From assembly GCF_007714205.1 (NCBI RefSeq), contig NZ_VMQU01000058.1, forward strand, positions 1 through 32,559: 32,559 bases of DNA, written 5' to 3'. The notes below the pieces were generated by a model. It had not been told where the DNA came from and made no database searches. It worked only from the letters and a program-made list of their open reading frames with translations. The position numbers were made by a program, and so were the translations under genes. This DNA comes from Mycobacterium helveticum. GTDB lineage: Bacteria > Actinomycetota > Actinomycetes > Mycobacteriales > Mycobacteriaceae. This document shows, in pieces, positions 22,609-30,917 of the stretch (position 1 is its first letter; each line of letters opens with the position of its first letter).

Positions 22609-23349
22609 TCAGTCGAAGATTCCGGCGCGCTCCAGCATCTCGGTGAGCCGCTGCGCGGCGTCGGTGAACTGCCAGACGGTGTGTTCGGTGACGGCGGCGG
22701 CGTCGCGGCGGCGCAGCGCGGCGATCAGCCGGCGGTGGCTGGCCACCGCGGCCGCGCCCCACTCCGGGTCGCCGGCGTACACCAGCGCCGGCATGTAGCG
22801 CGCGGCATTCAACAGGAACCAGGCCAGCTTGATCCGGCCGCCGGCGTGGTTGAAGACGCGGTGAAACGCGAACTCGATGTCCGCGATGGCCTCGGCGCCC
22901 GCGGACCCCACGGCCGCCGCCAGGGCGTCGTTGGTGCGCTCGAGCTCGTCGATCTGGGCGTCGGTGATGTGCGCCGTGGCCGCGGCCGCCAACTCCCTGG
23001 CGATCGTCTTCTGCAGCCAGAAGATGTCCTGGATGTCCTGGCGGGTCAGCGGCAGCACGACATGGCCGCGGTGCGGCTCCAGCTGCACCATGCCCTCGCC
23101 GCGCAGCTTGAGCAGGGCCTCCCGCACCGGCGTGACGCTGACCCCGAGCTCGGCCGCGGTCTCGTCGAGGCGGATGAACGTTCCCGGGCGCAACGTCCCC
23201 GACATGATCGCCGCCCGCAGGTGGCCCGCCACCTCGTCGGACAACTGCGCCCGGCGCAGCGGCCGCCGTCTCCTCGGCCGGGTCGATATCGGTGCGTTCA
23301 CGGGGTTTGCCAGGGCTTTCGGGGGCTTGTCACGGAACCGTCGAGACAA
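22609..23349 (-). CDS. mce1R: Mce1R, GntR/FadR-family repressor of the mce1 operon
   Basis: The 246-aa regulator has a GntR winged HTH at about residues 33-98 (LRRAQLSDEVAGHLRAAIMSGTLRPGT, LGVSVTPVREALLKLRGEGMV). A FadR/FCD-type helical effector domain ends in LIAALRRRDAAAVTEHTVWQF. Two metal-site-type histidines (FHRVF, SHRRL) are present. In M. tuberculosis the orthologous Rv0165c represses mce1 and responds to fatty acids. The ATG at 23349 gives a 30-residue basic leader that varies among species; a later start is possible. It is divergent from fadD5 across 80 bp that hold an operator-like dyad. It is convergent with the SRPBCC gene. Confidence 0.95.
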   Translation of the reverse strand: MSRRFRDKPPKALANPVNAPISTRPRRRRPLRRAQLSDEVAGHLRAAIMSGTLRPGTFIRLDETAAELGVSVTPVREALLKLRGEGMVQLEPHRGHVVLPLTRQDIQDIFWLQKTIARELAAAATAHITDAQIDELERTNDALAAAVGSAGAEAIADIEFAFHRVFNHAGGRIKLAWFLLNAARYMPALVYAGDPEWGAAAVASHRRLIAALRRRDAAAVTEHTVWQFTDAAQRLTEMLERAGIFD

Positions 23350-23372
23350 TAGTGTGACCTACACAACACCAT

Positions 23373-23391
23373 GTTTAATCAAATATCAAAC
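23373..23391. promoter_or_regulatory. Candidate Mce1R operator
   Basis: GTTTAAT and ATCAAAC, separated by CAAAT, form an inverted repeat with 6 of 7 matches in the AT-rich mce1R-fadD5 gap. GntR/FadR repressors bind short dyads of this layout, and the repressor gene adjoins it. Mce1R binds this intergenic region in M. tuberculosis; the exact site here is inference. Confidence 0.5.
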
Positions 23392-23429
23392 TGGCGCAAG
23401 CGGTGCGCGAGTGAGGGGAAGGCGTTGAG

Positions 23430-25124
23430 TTGACCGCGCAATTGGCCGGCCACCGGACACAACCGACTCGGGGCGCACAGGCCCGGGATCTGGCGCACGA
23501 ACAGCCTTACCGGGCCCGCAGACAGAATTGGGTCAACCAACTCGAGCGGCACGCGCTGATGCAGCCGACCGCGACCGCGCTGAGATTTCTCGGCAGGACG
23601 GTGACGTGGGAGGAACTGCACCGCCGGGTCTCGGCGCTGGCCGACGCGCTGAGCCGGCGGGGAGTCGGTTTCGGCGACCGGGTCATGATCCTGATGCTCA
23701 ACCGGACCGAGTTCGTCGAGGCGGTGCTGGCGGCCAACATGCTCGGGGCCATCGCCGTCCCGCTCAATTTCCGCCTCACCCCGTCCGAGATCGCCCTCCT
23801 GGTCGAGGACTGCGAGGCACGGGTGGTCATCACCGAGTCCGTGCTGGCCCCGGTGGCCGCCGGGGTCCGCGACATCCAACCTCGGCTCGAGACGGTCGTC
23901 ATCGCGGGCGGCCCGGCCGAGGGTGCCCCCGACGACGGGGTGCTGGGCTACGAAGACCTCGTCGGCGAGACCGGTGCCGCCCACCAACCGGTGGACGTCC
24001 CCAACGAGTCGCCCGCGCTGATCATGTACACCTCCGGCACCACCGGCCGCCCCAAAGGCGCCGTGCTGACGCACGCCAACCTGACCGGCCAGACGATGAC
24101 CGGCCTCTACACCATGGGCGCCAGCATCAACGACGACGTCGGCTTCATCGGCGTCCCGTTCTTCCACATCGCCGGAATCGGCAACATGCTGACCGGGATG
24201 CTGCTGGGTGTGCCGACGGTGATCTACCCGCTCGGCGCGTTCGAGCCCGGGCAGTTGCTCGACGTGCTGGAGGCCGAGCGGGTCACCGGCATCTTCCTGG
24301 TTCCGGCGCAGTGGCAGGCCGTGTGCGCCGAGCAACGGGCGCGGCCCCGCGATCTGAGGTTGCGGGTGATCTCGTGGGGCGCCGCGCCGGCGCCGGACGC
24401 GCTGCTGCGGGAGATGTCGGCGACCTTCCCGGGGGCCCAGATCCTGGCCGCGTTCGGTCAGACCGAGATGTCGCCGGTGACGTGCATGCTGCTGGGCGAG
24501 GACGCGATCCGCAAGCGCGGCTCGGTCGGCAAGGTGATCCCGACGGTCGCCGCCCGCGTCGTCGACGAGAACATGAACGACGTGCCCGTCGGCGAGGTCG
24601 GCGAGATCGTCTACCGGGCGCCCACGCTGATGAGCGGCTACTGGAACAACCCGGAGGCGACGGCCGAGGCGTTCGCGGGCGGCTGGTTCCATTCCGGGGA
24701 CCTCGTCCGGATGGACGCCGACGGCTATGTCTGGGTCGTCGACCGCAAGAAGGACATGATCATCTCCGGCGGCGAGAACATCTACTGCGCCGAGGTGGAG
24801 AACGTCCTGGCGAGCCACGAGCGCATCGTCGAGGTCGCCGTCATCGGCCGCGCCCACGAGAAGTGGGGCGAGGTGCCGATCGCGGTCGCGGCCGTCACCG
24901 GTGAGCAGCTGCGGCTCGACGAGCTGGACGAGTTCCTGACCGAGCGGCTGGCGCGCTACAAGCATCCCAAGGTGCTCGAGATCGTCGACGCGCTGCCGCG
25001 CAATCCCGCCGGCAAGGTGCTCAAAACCGAACTGCGGGTTCGCTACGGGACGCTGGAAATTTCTCAAACACGCGCCACGGCAACAGATTCCACCAACCAA
25101 GAGGAAGACGAACGAAAACTGTAA
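23430..25124 (+). CDS. fadD5: FadD5, fatty acyl-CoA ligase
   Basis: The 564-aa adenylate-forming enzyme has the AMP/ATP P-loop YTSGTTGRPKGA (200-211). The adenine-binding and A5 region is FGQTEMSPVTCML, followed by GWFHSGDLV (A7), VDRKKDMIISGGENIYCAEVE (A8) and the A10 lysine in NPAGKVLK. It activates fatty acids to acyl-AMP and then acyl-CoA, and in M. tuberculosis FadD5 is linked to recycling mycolic acids taken up by Mce1. It starts with TTG (TTGACCGCGCAA), with GAGGGGAAGG 9 nt before it. The protein is nearly collinear with Rv0166 as I recall it. It is the first gene of the mce1 operon, followed by a 200-bp gap. Confidence 0.96.
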   Translation: MTAQLAGHRTQPTRGAQARDLAHEQPYRARRQNWVNQLERHALMQPTATALRFLGRTVTWEELHRRVSALADALSRRGVGFGDRVMILMLNRTEFVEAVLAANMLGAIAVPLNFRLTPSEIALLVEDCEARVVITESVLAPVAAGVRDIQPRLETVVIAGGPAEGAPDDGVLGYEDLVGETGAAHQPVDVPNESPALIMYTSGTTGRPKGAVLTHANLTGQTMTGLYTMGASINDDVGFIGVPFFHIAGIGNMLTGMLLGVPTVIYPLGAFEPGQLLDVLEAERVTGIFLVPAQWQAVCAEQRARPRDLRLRVISWGAAPAPDALLREMSATFPGAQILAAFGQTEMSPVTCMLLGEDAIRKRGSVGKVIPTVAARVVDENMNDVPVGEVGEIVYRAPTLMSGYWNNPEATAEAFAGGWFHSGDLVRMDADGYVWVVDRKKDMIISGGENIYCAEVENVLASHERIVEVAVIGRAHEKWGEVPIAVAAVTGEQLRLDELDEFLTERLARYKHPKVLEIVDALPRNPAGKVLKTELRVRYGTLEISQTRATATDSTNQEEDERKL

Positions 25125-25210
25125 CGTTTGCCCGCTGCTGACGAAGGGTTAATTGTGCGGATGCGGTTCACACGTGCATGGCCATCGGGTACATTCCTGT
25201 GGTCTTCGTT

Positions 25211-25226
25211 ACTACTCGCGAGTAGT
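25211..25226. promoter_or_regulatory. Perfect 16-bp palindrome in fadD5-yrbE1A gap
   Basis: ACTACTCGCGAGTAGT is a perfect dyad in the 200-bp gap inside the mce1 operon. The corresponding gap in M. tuberculosis is reported to hold an internal promoter. A TetR-like or other dimeric regulator could bind here and uncouple the transporter genes from fadD5. The regulator is unknown. Confidence 0.55.
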
Positions 25227-25324
25227 CGGGCTATGGTCACACACGTCGGGCGGCAAGGAGGGGGCGTGCGACACGATCCACGGGGGTCCGTTCGGCCAGG
25301 CGACGCCGGCGTGAGGACCCCGCG

Positions 25325-26140
25325 GTGACGGCAACCTCGACGAGTCGGCGGGGCCCCTACCTGATCGGCTACCTGCGCGATCAGCTCCAGACGCCGCTGA
25401 CGGTGATCGGCGGGTTCTTCCGGATGTGCGTGCTGACCGGGAAGGCGTTGTTCCGCTGGCCGTTCCAGTGGCGCGAGTTCGTCCTGCAGTGCTGGTTCAT
25501 CATGCGGGTGGCGTTCTTGCCCACGATCATGGTGTCGATCCCGCTGACCGTGCTGCTGATCTTCACCCTCAACGTCCTGCTGGCCCAGTTCGGCGCGGCG
25601 GACCTGTCGGGGGCCGGCGCGGCGATCGGGGCGGTCACCCAGCTGGGCCCGCTGACCACGGTGCTGGTGGTCGCCGGCGCGGGTTCGACGGCGATCTGCG
25701 CCGACCTGGGGGCCCGCACCATCCGCGAGGAGATCGACGCGATGGAGGTGCTGGGCATCGACCCCATCCACCGGCTGGTGGTGCCCCGGGTGATCGCCGC
25801 GACCCTGGTCGCCACGCTGCTCAACGGGCTGGTGATCACCGTCGGCCTGGTCGGTGGGTACCTGTTCGGGGTCTACCTGCAGAACGTCTCCGGCGGCGCG
25901 TACCTGGCCACGCTGACCACCATCACCGGCCTGCCCGAGGTGATCATCGCGACGCTCAAGGCGGCGATATTCGGACTGATCGCCGGGCTGGTCGGTTGTT
26001 ACCGGGGGCTCACGGTGCGCGGCGGCTCCAAGGGCCTGGGCACCGCGGTGAACGAAACGGTGGTGCTGTGTGTGGTAGCCCTGTATGCGGTCAACGTGGT
26101 GCTGACCACGATCGGTGTGCGGTTCGGGACGGGGCACTGA
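25325..26140 (+). CDS. yrbE1A: YrbE1A, Mce1 ABC-transporter permease
   Basis: This 271-aa integral membrane protein belongs to the MlaE/YrbE permease family. Hydrophobic segments occur at about 62-85 (IMVSIPLTVLLIFTLNVLLA), 105-125, 160-190 and 240-262. The conserved cytoplasmic coupling motif ADLGARTIREEIDAMEVLGIDPI is present. With YrbE1B it forms the transmembrane pore that passes lipids delivered by the Mce proteins, powered by the MceG/Mkl ATPase encoded elsewhere. The start is GTG 25325; the first 15 residues are more variable than the rest. It is two bases from yrbE1B. The family and length (265-271 aa) agree. Confidence 0.95.
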   Translation: MTATSTSRRGPYLIGYLRDQLQTPLTVIGGFFRMCVLTGKALFRWPFQWREFVLQCWFIMRVAFLPTIMVSIPLTVLLIFTLNVLLAQFGAADLSGAGAAIGAVTQLGPLTTVLVVAGAGSTAICADLGARTIREEIDAMEVLGIDPIHRLVVPRVIAATLVATLLNGLVITVGLVGGYLFGVYLQNVSGGAYLATLTTITGLPEVIIATLKAAIFGLIAGLVGCYRGLTVRGGSKGLGTAVNETVVLCVVALYAVNVVLTTIGVRFGTGH

Positions 26141-26141
26141 C

Positions 26142-27011
26142 ATGTCGACATCTGCTGTGCTGCGCGCGCGCTTCCCGCGGACGGTGGAGAACCTCAACCG
26201 CTACGGCGGGGCGGCGGGGCGCGCGGTCGACGACATCGGCCAGATGGGGTGGTTCGGGGCGGTGGCCATCGGGCACATCCCGCATGCGCTGCGCAACTAC
26301 CGCAAGGAGACGCTGCGGCTGATCGCCCAGATCGGCATGGGCACGGGTGCGATGGCCGTCGTCGGCGGCACCGTCGCGATCGTCGGTTTCGTGACGCTGT
26401 CGGGCAGCTCGCTGGTCGCGATCCAGGGGTTCGCGTCGCTGGGCAACATCGGTGTGGAGGCGTTCACCGGGTTTTTCGCCGCGCTGATCAACGTGCGCAT
26501 CGCGGCCCCGGTGGTGACCGGCATCGCGATGGCGGCCACCGTCGGCGCGGGCGCCACCGCCGAGTTGGGTGCGATGCGCATCAGCGAGGAGATCGACGCC
26601 CTGGAAGTGATGGGCATCAAGTCGATCTCGTTTTTGGCCAGCACCCGGATCATGGCCGGGCTGGTCGTGATCATCCCGCTGTACTCGCTGGCGATGATCA
26701 TGTCGTTCCTGTCCCCCCAGATCACCACCACGGTGTTCTACGGGCAGTCGCACGGCACCTACGAGCACTACTTCCGCACCTTCCTGCGCCCCGACGACGT
26801 GTTCTGGTCGTTCCTGGAGGCCATCATCATCACCGCGGTGGTGATGATCACCCACTGCTTCTACGGGTATGAGGCCGGCGGCGGACCGGTCGGCGTCGGC
26901 GAGGCCGTCGGCCGGTCGATGCGCTTCTCGCTGGTCTCGGTGCAGGTTGTCGTGTTGTCGGCCGCGCTGGCGCTCTACGGCGTCAACCCGAACTTCGCGC
27001 TCACGGTGTAG
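26142..27011 (+). CDS. yrbE1B: YrbE1B, Mce1 ABC-transporter permease
   Basis: The 289-aa partner permease has the same length as the M. tuberculosis protein. It contains the MlaE-family helices and the coupling motif AELGAMRISEEIDALEVMGIKSI, a later loop QSHGTYEHYFRTFLRPDDVFWS, and C-terminal membrane segments from about 215. The ATG at 26142 lies one base after the yrbE1A stop, so the two are translated together and should be made in equal amounts. Together with YrbE1A it forms the heterodimeric permease of the Mce1 importer in the inner membrane. Confidence 0.95.
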   Translation: MSTSAVLRARFPRTVENLNRYGGAAGRAVDDIGQMGWFGAVAIGHIPHALRNYRKETLRLIAQIGMGTGAMAVVGGTVAIVGFVTLSGSSLVAIQGFASLGNIGVEAFTGFFAALINVRIAAPVVTGIAMAATVGAGATAELGAMRISEEIDALEVMGIKSISFLASTRIMAGLVVIIPLYSLAMIMSFLSPQITTTVFYGQSHGTYEHYFRTFLRPDDVFWSFLEAIIITAVVMITHCFYGYEAGGGPVGVGEAVGRSMRFSLVSVQVVVLSAALALYGVNPNFALTV

Positions 27012-27016
27012 CCGCC

Positions 27017-28318
27017 ATGCCCGCCCAGATCAACAAGCAGCACAACCCGCCCTACAAGCTCGCCGGCGTGGCGGTGCTGGTCGTGGCCGCGGTGGTGTTT
27101 GCGTTGGTGTACGGGCAGTTCCGGGGTGATTTCACGCCCAAGACGAAGCTGACGATGCTGGCGTCGCGGGCGGGGCTGGTGATGGATCCGGGGTCGAAGG
27201 TCACCTACAACGGGGTACAGATCGGCTTGGTGGCCAACATCGCCGAGACGCAGCGCGACGGCAGGCCGGCGGCGAAGTTCACCTTGGACGTCTATCCGCG
27301 GTATCTGCATCTGATCCCGGCCAACGTGACCGCCAACATCGAGGCGACCACGGTGTTCGGCGGTAAGTACGTGTCGCTGACGACGCCGAAAAACCCGACG
27401 CCGCAGCGGATCACGCCGTCGACGGTGATCGATGCGCGTGGTGTGACGACCGAGATCAACACGTTGTTCCAGACGATCACCTCGATCGCGCAGCGGGTGG
27501 ACCCGGTCAAGCTGAACCTGACGCTGAGTGCGGCCGCCCAGGCGCTGTCGGGGCTGGGGGAGAAGTTCGGGCAGTCGATCGTCAACGCCAACGCGGTGCT
27601 CGACGACGTGAACCCGCAGATGCCCCAGATCCGCGACGATGTGCGGAAGTTGGCGGATCTGGGCGACACCTATGCCAACGCCTCGCCGGATCTGTTCGAC
27701 TTCCTCAACAACGCGGTCATCACGTCGCGCACCCTCAACGCCCAGCAGAAGGACCTGGATCAGGCGTTGCTGTCGGCGGCGGGCTTTGGTAACACCGGTG
27801 CGGAGCTGTTCGACAAGGGCGGTCCGTATCTGGCGCGTGGGGCCAAAGACCTGGTGCCCACCGCGCAGCTGCTGGACACCTACAGCCCCGAGATCTACTG
27901 CACGTTGCGCAACTACCACGACATGGAGCCCAAGGCCGCCGCATTCCTCGGCGGTAACGGCTACTCGCAAAACACCCACACCGAGGCGCTGTCCGGGCTG
28001 GGGCTGGTGCTCAACCCGCTGTCGCTGGTCACCTCGGCCTTGCTGACGTTAGGTCAAGGCGCCCTGGTGGGTGTGGTCGGCGGCGCGCCCAATCCCTACA
28101 TGTACCCGGAGAACCTGCCGCGGGTGAACGCTCACGGGGGGCCGGGCGGCGCCCCGGGCTGCTGGCAGCAGATCACCCGCGACCTGTGGCCGGCGCCCGA
28201 GCTGGTCATGGACACCGGCAACAGCATCGCACCGTACAACCACCTCGACACCGGTTCGCCGTATGCGATCGAGTACGTCTGGGGACGCCAGGTAGGGGAT
28301 AACACGATCAACCCATGA
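27017..28318 (+). CDS. mce1A: Mce1A, MlaD-domain lipid-binding subunit
   Basis: The 433-aa protein has an N-terminal membrane anchor (YKLAGVAVLVVAAVVFALVYG, about 13-33). The MCE/MlaD beta-barrel follows (about 37-120, TMLASRAGLVMDPGSKVTYNGVQIG), then a long helical region (150-290) and a tail with GGAPGCWQQITRDLWPAPELV. Six Mce proteins build a hexameric tunnel through the periplasm for fatty acids. It appears about 20 residues shorter than M. tuberculosis Mce1A; the missing part is the hydrophobic Ala/Ile/Leu segment before VGGAPNPY. The start lies 5 bp after yrbE1B. The stop overlaps the mce1B start by 4 bp. Confidence 0.95.
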   Translation: MPAQINKQHNPPYKLAGVAVLVVAAVVFALVYGQFRGDFTPKTKLTMLASRAGLVMDPGSKVTYNGVQIGLVANIAETQRDGRPAAKFTLDVYPRYLHLIPANVTANIEATTVFGGKYVSLTTPKNPTPQRITPSTVIDARGVTTEINTLFQTITSIAQRVDPVKLNLTLSAAAQALSGLGEKFGQSIVNANAVLDDVNPQMPQIRDDVRKLADLGDTYANASPDLFDFLNNAVITSRTLNAQQKDLDQALLSAAGFGNTGAELFDKGGPYLARGAKDLVPTAQLLDTYSPEIYCTLRNYHDMEPKAAAFLGGNGYSQNTHTEALSGLGLVLNPLSLVTSALLTLGQGALVGVVGGAPNPYMYPENLPRVNAHGGPGGAPGCWQQITRDLWPAPELVMDTGNSIAPYNHLDTGSPYAIEYVWGRQVGDNTINP

Positions 28319-29355
28319 AAATCACCGGTACCCTCGTCCGACTCGGCATCTTCTCGTTGGTGCTGCTGCTGTTCACCGTGATGATCATCGTGGTGTTCGG
28401 CCAGATGCGCTTCGACCGGACATACGGGTATTCGGCCGAATTCAGCAACGTCAGCGGGTTGCGGGCCGGCCAGTTCGTCCGGGCCTCCGGGGTGGAGGTC
28501 GGCAAGGTCAGCTCGGTGCACCTGGTCGACGGCGGCAAGCGGGCGCGGGTCGACTTCGCCGTCGACCGCTCGATCCCGCTGTATCAGTCCACGACCGCGC
28601 AGATCCGCTACCTGAACCTGATCGGTGACCGTTACCTCGAACTCAAACGCGGCGAGGGCGAGGGCGCCGAGAAGGTCCTGCCGCCCGGCGGGTTCATCCC
28701 GCTGTCGCGCACGTCGCCGGCACTGGACCTCGACGCGCTGATCGGCGGATTCAAACCCCTGTTCCGGGCGTTGGACCCGGAGAAGGTCAACACGATCGCC
28801 ACCACGCTCATCACGGTGTTCCAGGGTCAGGGCGGCACCATCAACGACATCCTCGACCACACCGCGCAACTGACGTCGCAGCTCGGCGAGCGCGACCAGG
28901 CGATCGGCGAGGTCGTCAAGAACCTCAACATCGTCCTGGACACGACGGTCCGGCACCGCCAGCAATTCGACCAGACGATCAACAACCTCGAAGTGCTGAT
29001 CACCGGGCTCAACGACCACCGCCAGCAGCTGGCCGGCGGGACCGCGCACATCAGCAACGCCGCCGGAACCGTGGCCGACCTGCTGGCCGAGGACCGTGCC
29101 CTGCTGCACAAGACCCTCAACAACCTGGACGCGATCCAGCAGCCCCTCATCGACCAGCGCGTGCAACTGAACGACTACCTGCACAAGGTGCCGACGGCCC
29201 TGAACATGATCGGACGTGCCATCGGCTCCTACGGGGACTTCGTGAACTACTACGCCTGCGACATCACGCTCAAGCTCAACGGGTTGCAGCCCGGTGGGCC
29301 GGTCCGCACGGTCCGGCTCTTCCAACAGCCGACGGGGAGGTGCACCCCGCAATGA
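28315..29355 (+). CDS. mce1B: Mce1B, MlaD-domain subunit
   Basis: This 346-aa subunit equals the M. tuberculosis length. It has an N-terminal transmembrane anchor (IFSLVLLLFTVMIIVVFG, about 13-30) and an MCE domain (about 35-115, with SGLRAGQFVRASGVEVGKVSSV). A coiled-coil helical region (150-290) contains regularly spaced Asn/Gln-Leu heptads (TINNLEVLITGLNDHRQQL), and there is a conserved Cys near 315 (YYACDITLKLNGLQPGGPVR). It contributes one of the six needle chains of the Mce1 complex. ATGA overlaps join it to mce1A and mce1C, so the stoichiometry is probably set by translational coupling. Confidence 0.96.
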   Translation: MKITGTLVRLGIFSLVLLLFTVMIIVVFGQMRFDRTYGYSAEFSNVSGLRAGQFVRASGVEVGKVSSVHLVDGGKRARVDFAVDRSIPLYQSTTAQIRYLNLIGDRYLELKRGEGEGAEKVLPPGGFIPLSRTSPALDLDALIGGFKPLFRALDPEKVNTIATTLITVFQGQGGTINDILDHTAQLTSQLGERDQAIGEVVKNLNIVLDTTVRHRQQFDQTINNLEVLITGLNDHRQQLAGGTAHISNAAGTVADLLAEDRALLHKTLNNLDAIQQPLIDQRVQLNDYLHKVPTALNMIGRAIGSYGDFVNYYACDITLKLNGLQPGGPVRTVRLFQQPTGRCTPQ

Positions 29356-30917
29356 GAAGCCTCGAACCCGCCAACCGGCCCCGGATCGGCCTCATGGGCA
29401 TCCTGGTCATGCTGCTCGTCCTCGGCGTGGGCCAGAGCTTCACCAGCGTCCCGATGTTGTTCGCCAGGCCCAGCTACTACGGGCAGTTCACCGATTCCGG
29501 TGGCATCAGCACCGGCGACAAGGTCCGCATCGCGGGCATGGACGTCGGCAAGGTGGAGGGCCTCGAGATCGACGGCGACCACGTGCTGATGAAATTCTCG
29601 ATCGGGACCAACACCATCGGCACCGAGAGCCGGCTAGCCGTCAAGACCGACACGATCCTCGGCAAAAAGATCATGGAAATCGAGACGCGGGGTGCGCAAC
29701 GGCTGCGTCCCGGGTCCACCCTGCCGATCGGCCAGAGCACCACCCCGTACCAGATCTACGACGCGTTCTTCGACGTCACCAAGGCCGCCTCCGGCTGGGA
29801 CATCGACACGGTCAAGCAGTCGCTGCACGTGCTGTCGCAGACCATCGACCAGACCTACCCGCACCTGAGCGCCGCGCTGGACGGCGTCGCCAAGTTCTCC
29901 GACACCATCGGCAAGCGCGACGACCAGATCAAGCACCTGCTGGCCCAGGCAAACCAGGTGGCCGGCGTCCTGGGTGACCGCAGCGAGCAGGTCGACCGGC
30001 TGTTGGTCAACACCAAGACACTGCTGGCGGCCTTCAACGAACGCGGCCAGGCCATCAACGCGCTGCTGGGCAACATCGCGGCCTTCTCCGAGCAGGTCAA
30101 GGGGCTGATCAATGACAACCCCAACCTCAACCACGTGCTCGAACAGCTTCACCAGCTCAGCGACATTTTGGTGCAGCGCAAAGACGACATCGCCACGGGG
30201 CTCACCGAGGTCGGCCACTTCCTGCCCTCGCTGAACGAGGCCATCGCGTCGGGACCGTTCTTCAAGGTGGTCCTGCACAATCTGGCCCTGTACCAGATCA
30301 TTCAGCCCTGGGTCGACGCGGCGTTCAAGAAGCGCGGCATCGACCCGGAGAACTTCTGGCGCAGCGCCGGGCTGCCGGCCTACCGGTTCCCCGACCCCAA
30401 CGGCACCCGCTTCGCCAACGGCGCTCCACCACCGGCTCCCCCGGTGCTCGAGGGCACCCCGGACCATCCGGGACCGGCCGTTCCGCCCGGTTCGCCGTGC
30501 TCCTACACGCCGGCCGCCGACGGGCTGCCCCGGCCCGACAACCCGCTGCCCTGCGCGGGCGCGCTCACCGGCCCGTTCGGTGGCCCGGGCTTCCCGGCAC
30601 CGATCGACGTGCAGACCTCGGCGCCGAACCCCGACGGCCTGCCGCCCACGCCGGGCATCCCGATCGCCGGACGCCCCGGTGACCCGCCGCCGGACGTGCC
30701 GGGCACCCCGGTGCCGCTGCCGATGCAGGCACCGCCGGGCGCGCGCACCGAGCAGCTCGCGCCGGCGGGCCCGGTACCGCCGCCGTCGACGTTCGCCCCG
30801 GGCCTGCCGCCCGGACCGCCGGCCCCGCCCGGGCCCGGCGAGCAACTACCGGCGCCGTTCATCAACCCCGGCGGCACCGGCGGCAGCGGTGCGGCGGGGG
30901 GAGGTAGCCAGAATTGA
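29352..30917 (+). CDS. mce1C: Mce1C, MlaD-domain subunit
   Basis: The 521-aa subunit has an N-terminal anchor (IGLMGILVMLLVLGVG, about 11-26) and an MCE domain (about 35-115, with SGGISTGDKVRIAGMDVGKVEGLEI). A helical needle region (140-320) follows. Its C-terminal tail of about 170 residues is very rich in Pro, Gly and Ala (for example PPPAPPVLEGTPDHPGPAVP), as in other Mce-C proteins. Start and stop both overlap neighbours by ATGA or TTGA. The tail is probably extended and cell-wall exposed. Length is close to the 515 aa of the M. tuberculosis protein. Confidence 0.95.
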   Translation: MRSLEPANRPRIGLMGILVMLLVLGVGQSFTSVPMLFARPSYYGQFTDSGGISTGDKVRIAGMDVGKVEGLEIDGDHVLMKFSIGTNTIGTESRLAVKTDTILGKKIMEIETRGAQRLRPGSTLPIGQSTTPYQIYDAFFDVTKAASGWDIDTVKQSLHVLSQTIDQTYPHLSAALDGVAKFSDTIGKRDDQIKHLLAQANQVAGVLGDRSEQVDRLLVNTKTLLAAFNERGQAINALLGNIAAFSEQVKGLINDNPNLNHVLEQLHQLSDILVQRKDDIATGLTEVGHFLPSLNEAIASGPFFKVVLHNLALYQIIQPWVDAAFKKRGIDPENFWRSAGLPAYRFPDPNGTRFANGAPPPAPPVLEGTPDHPGPAVPPGSPCSYTPAADGLPRPDNPLPCAGALTGPFGGPGFPAPIDVQTSAPNPDGLPPTPGIPIAGRPGDPPPDVPGTPVPLPMQAPPGARTEQLAPAGPVPPPSTFAPGLPPGPPAPPGPGEQLPAPFINPGGTGGSGAAGGGSQN

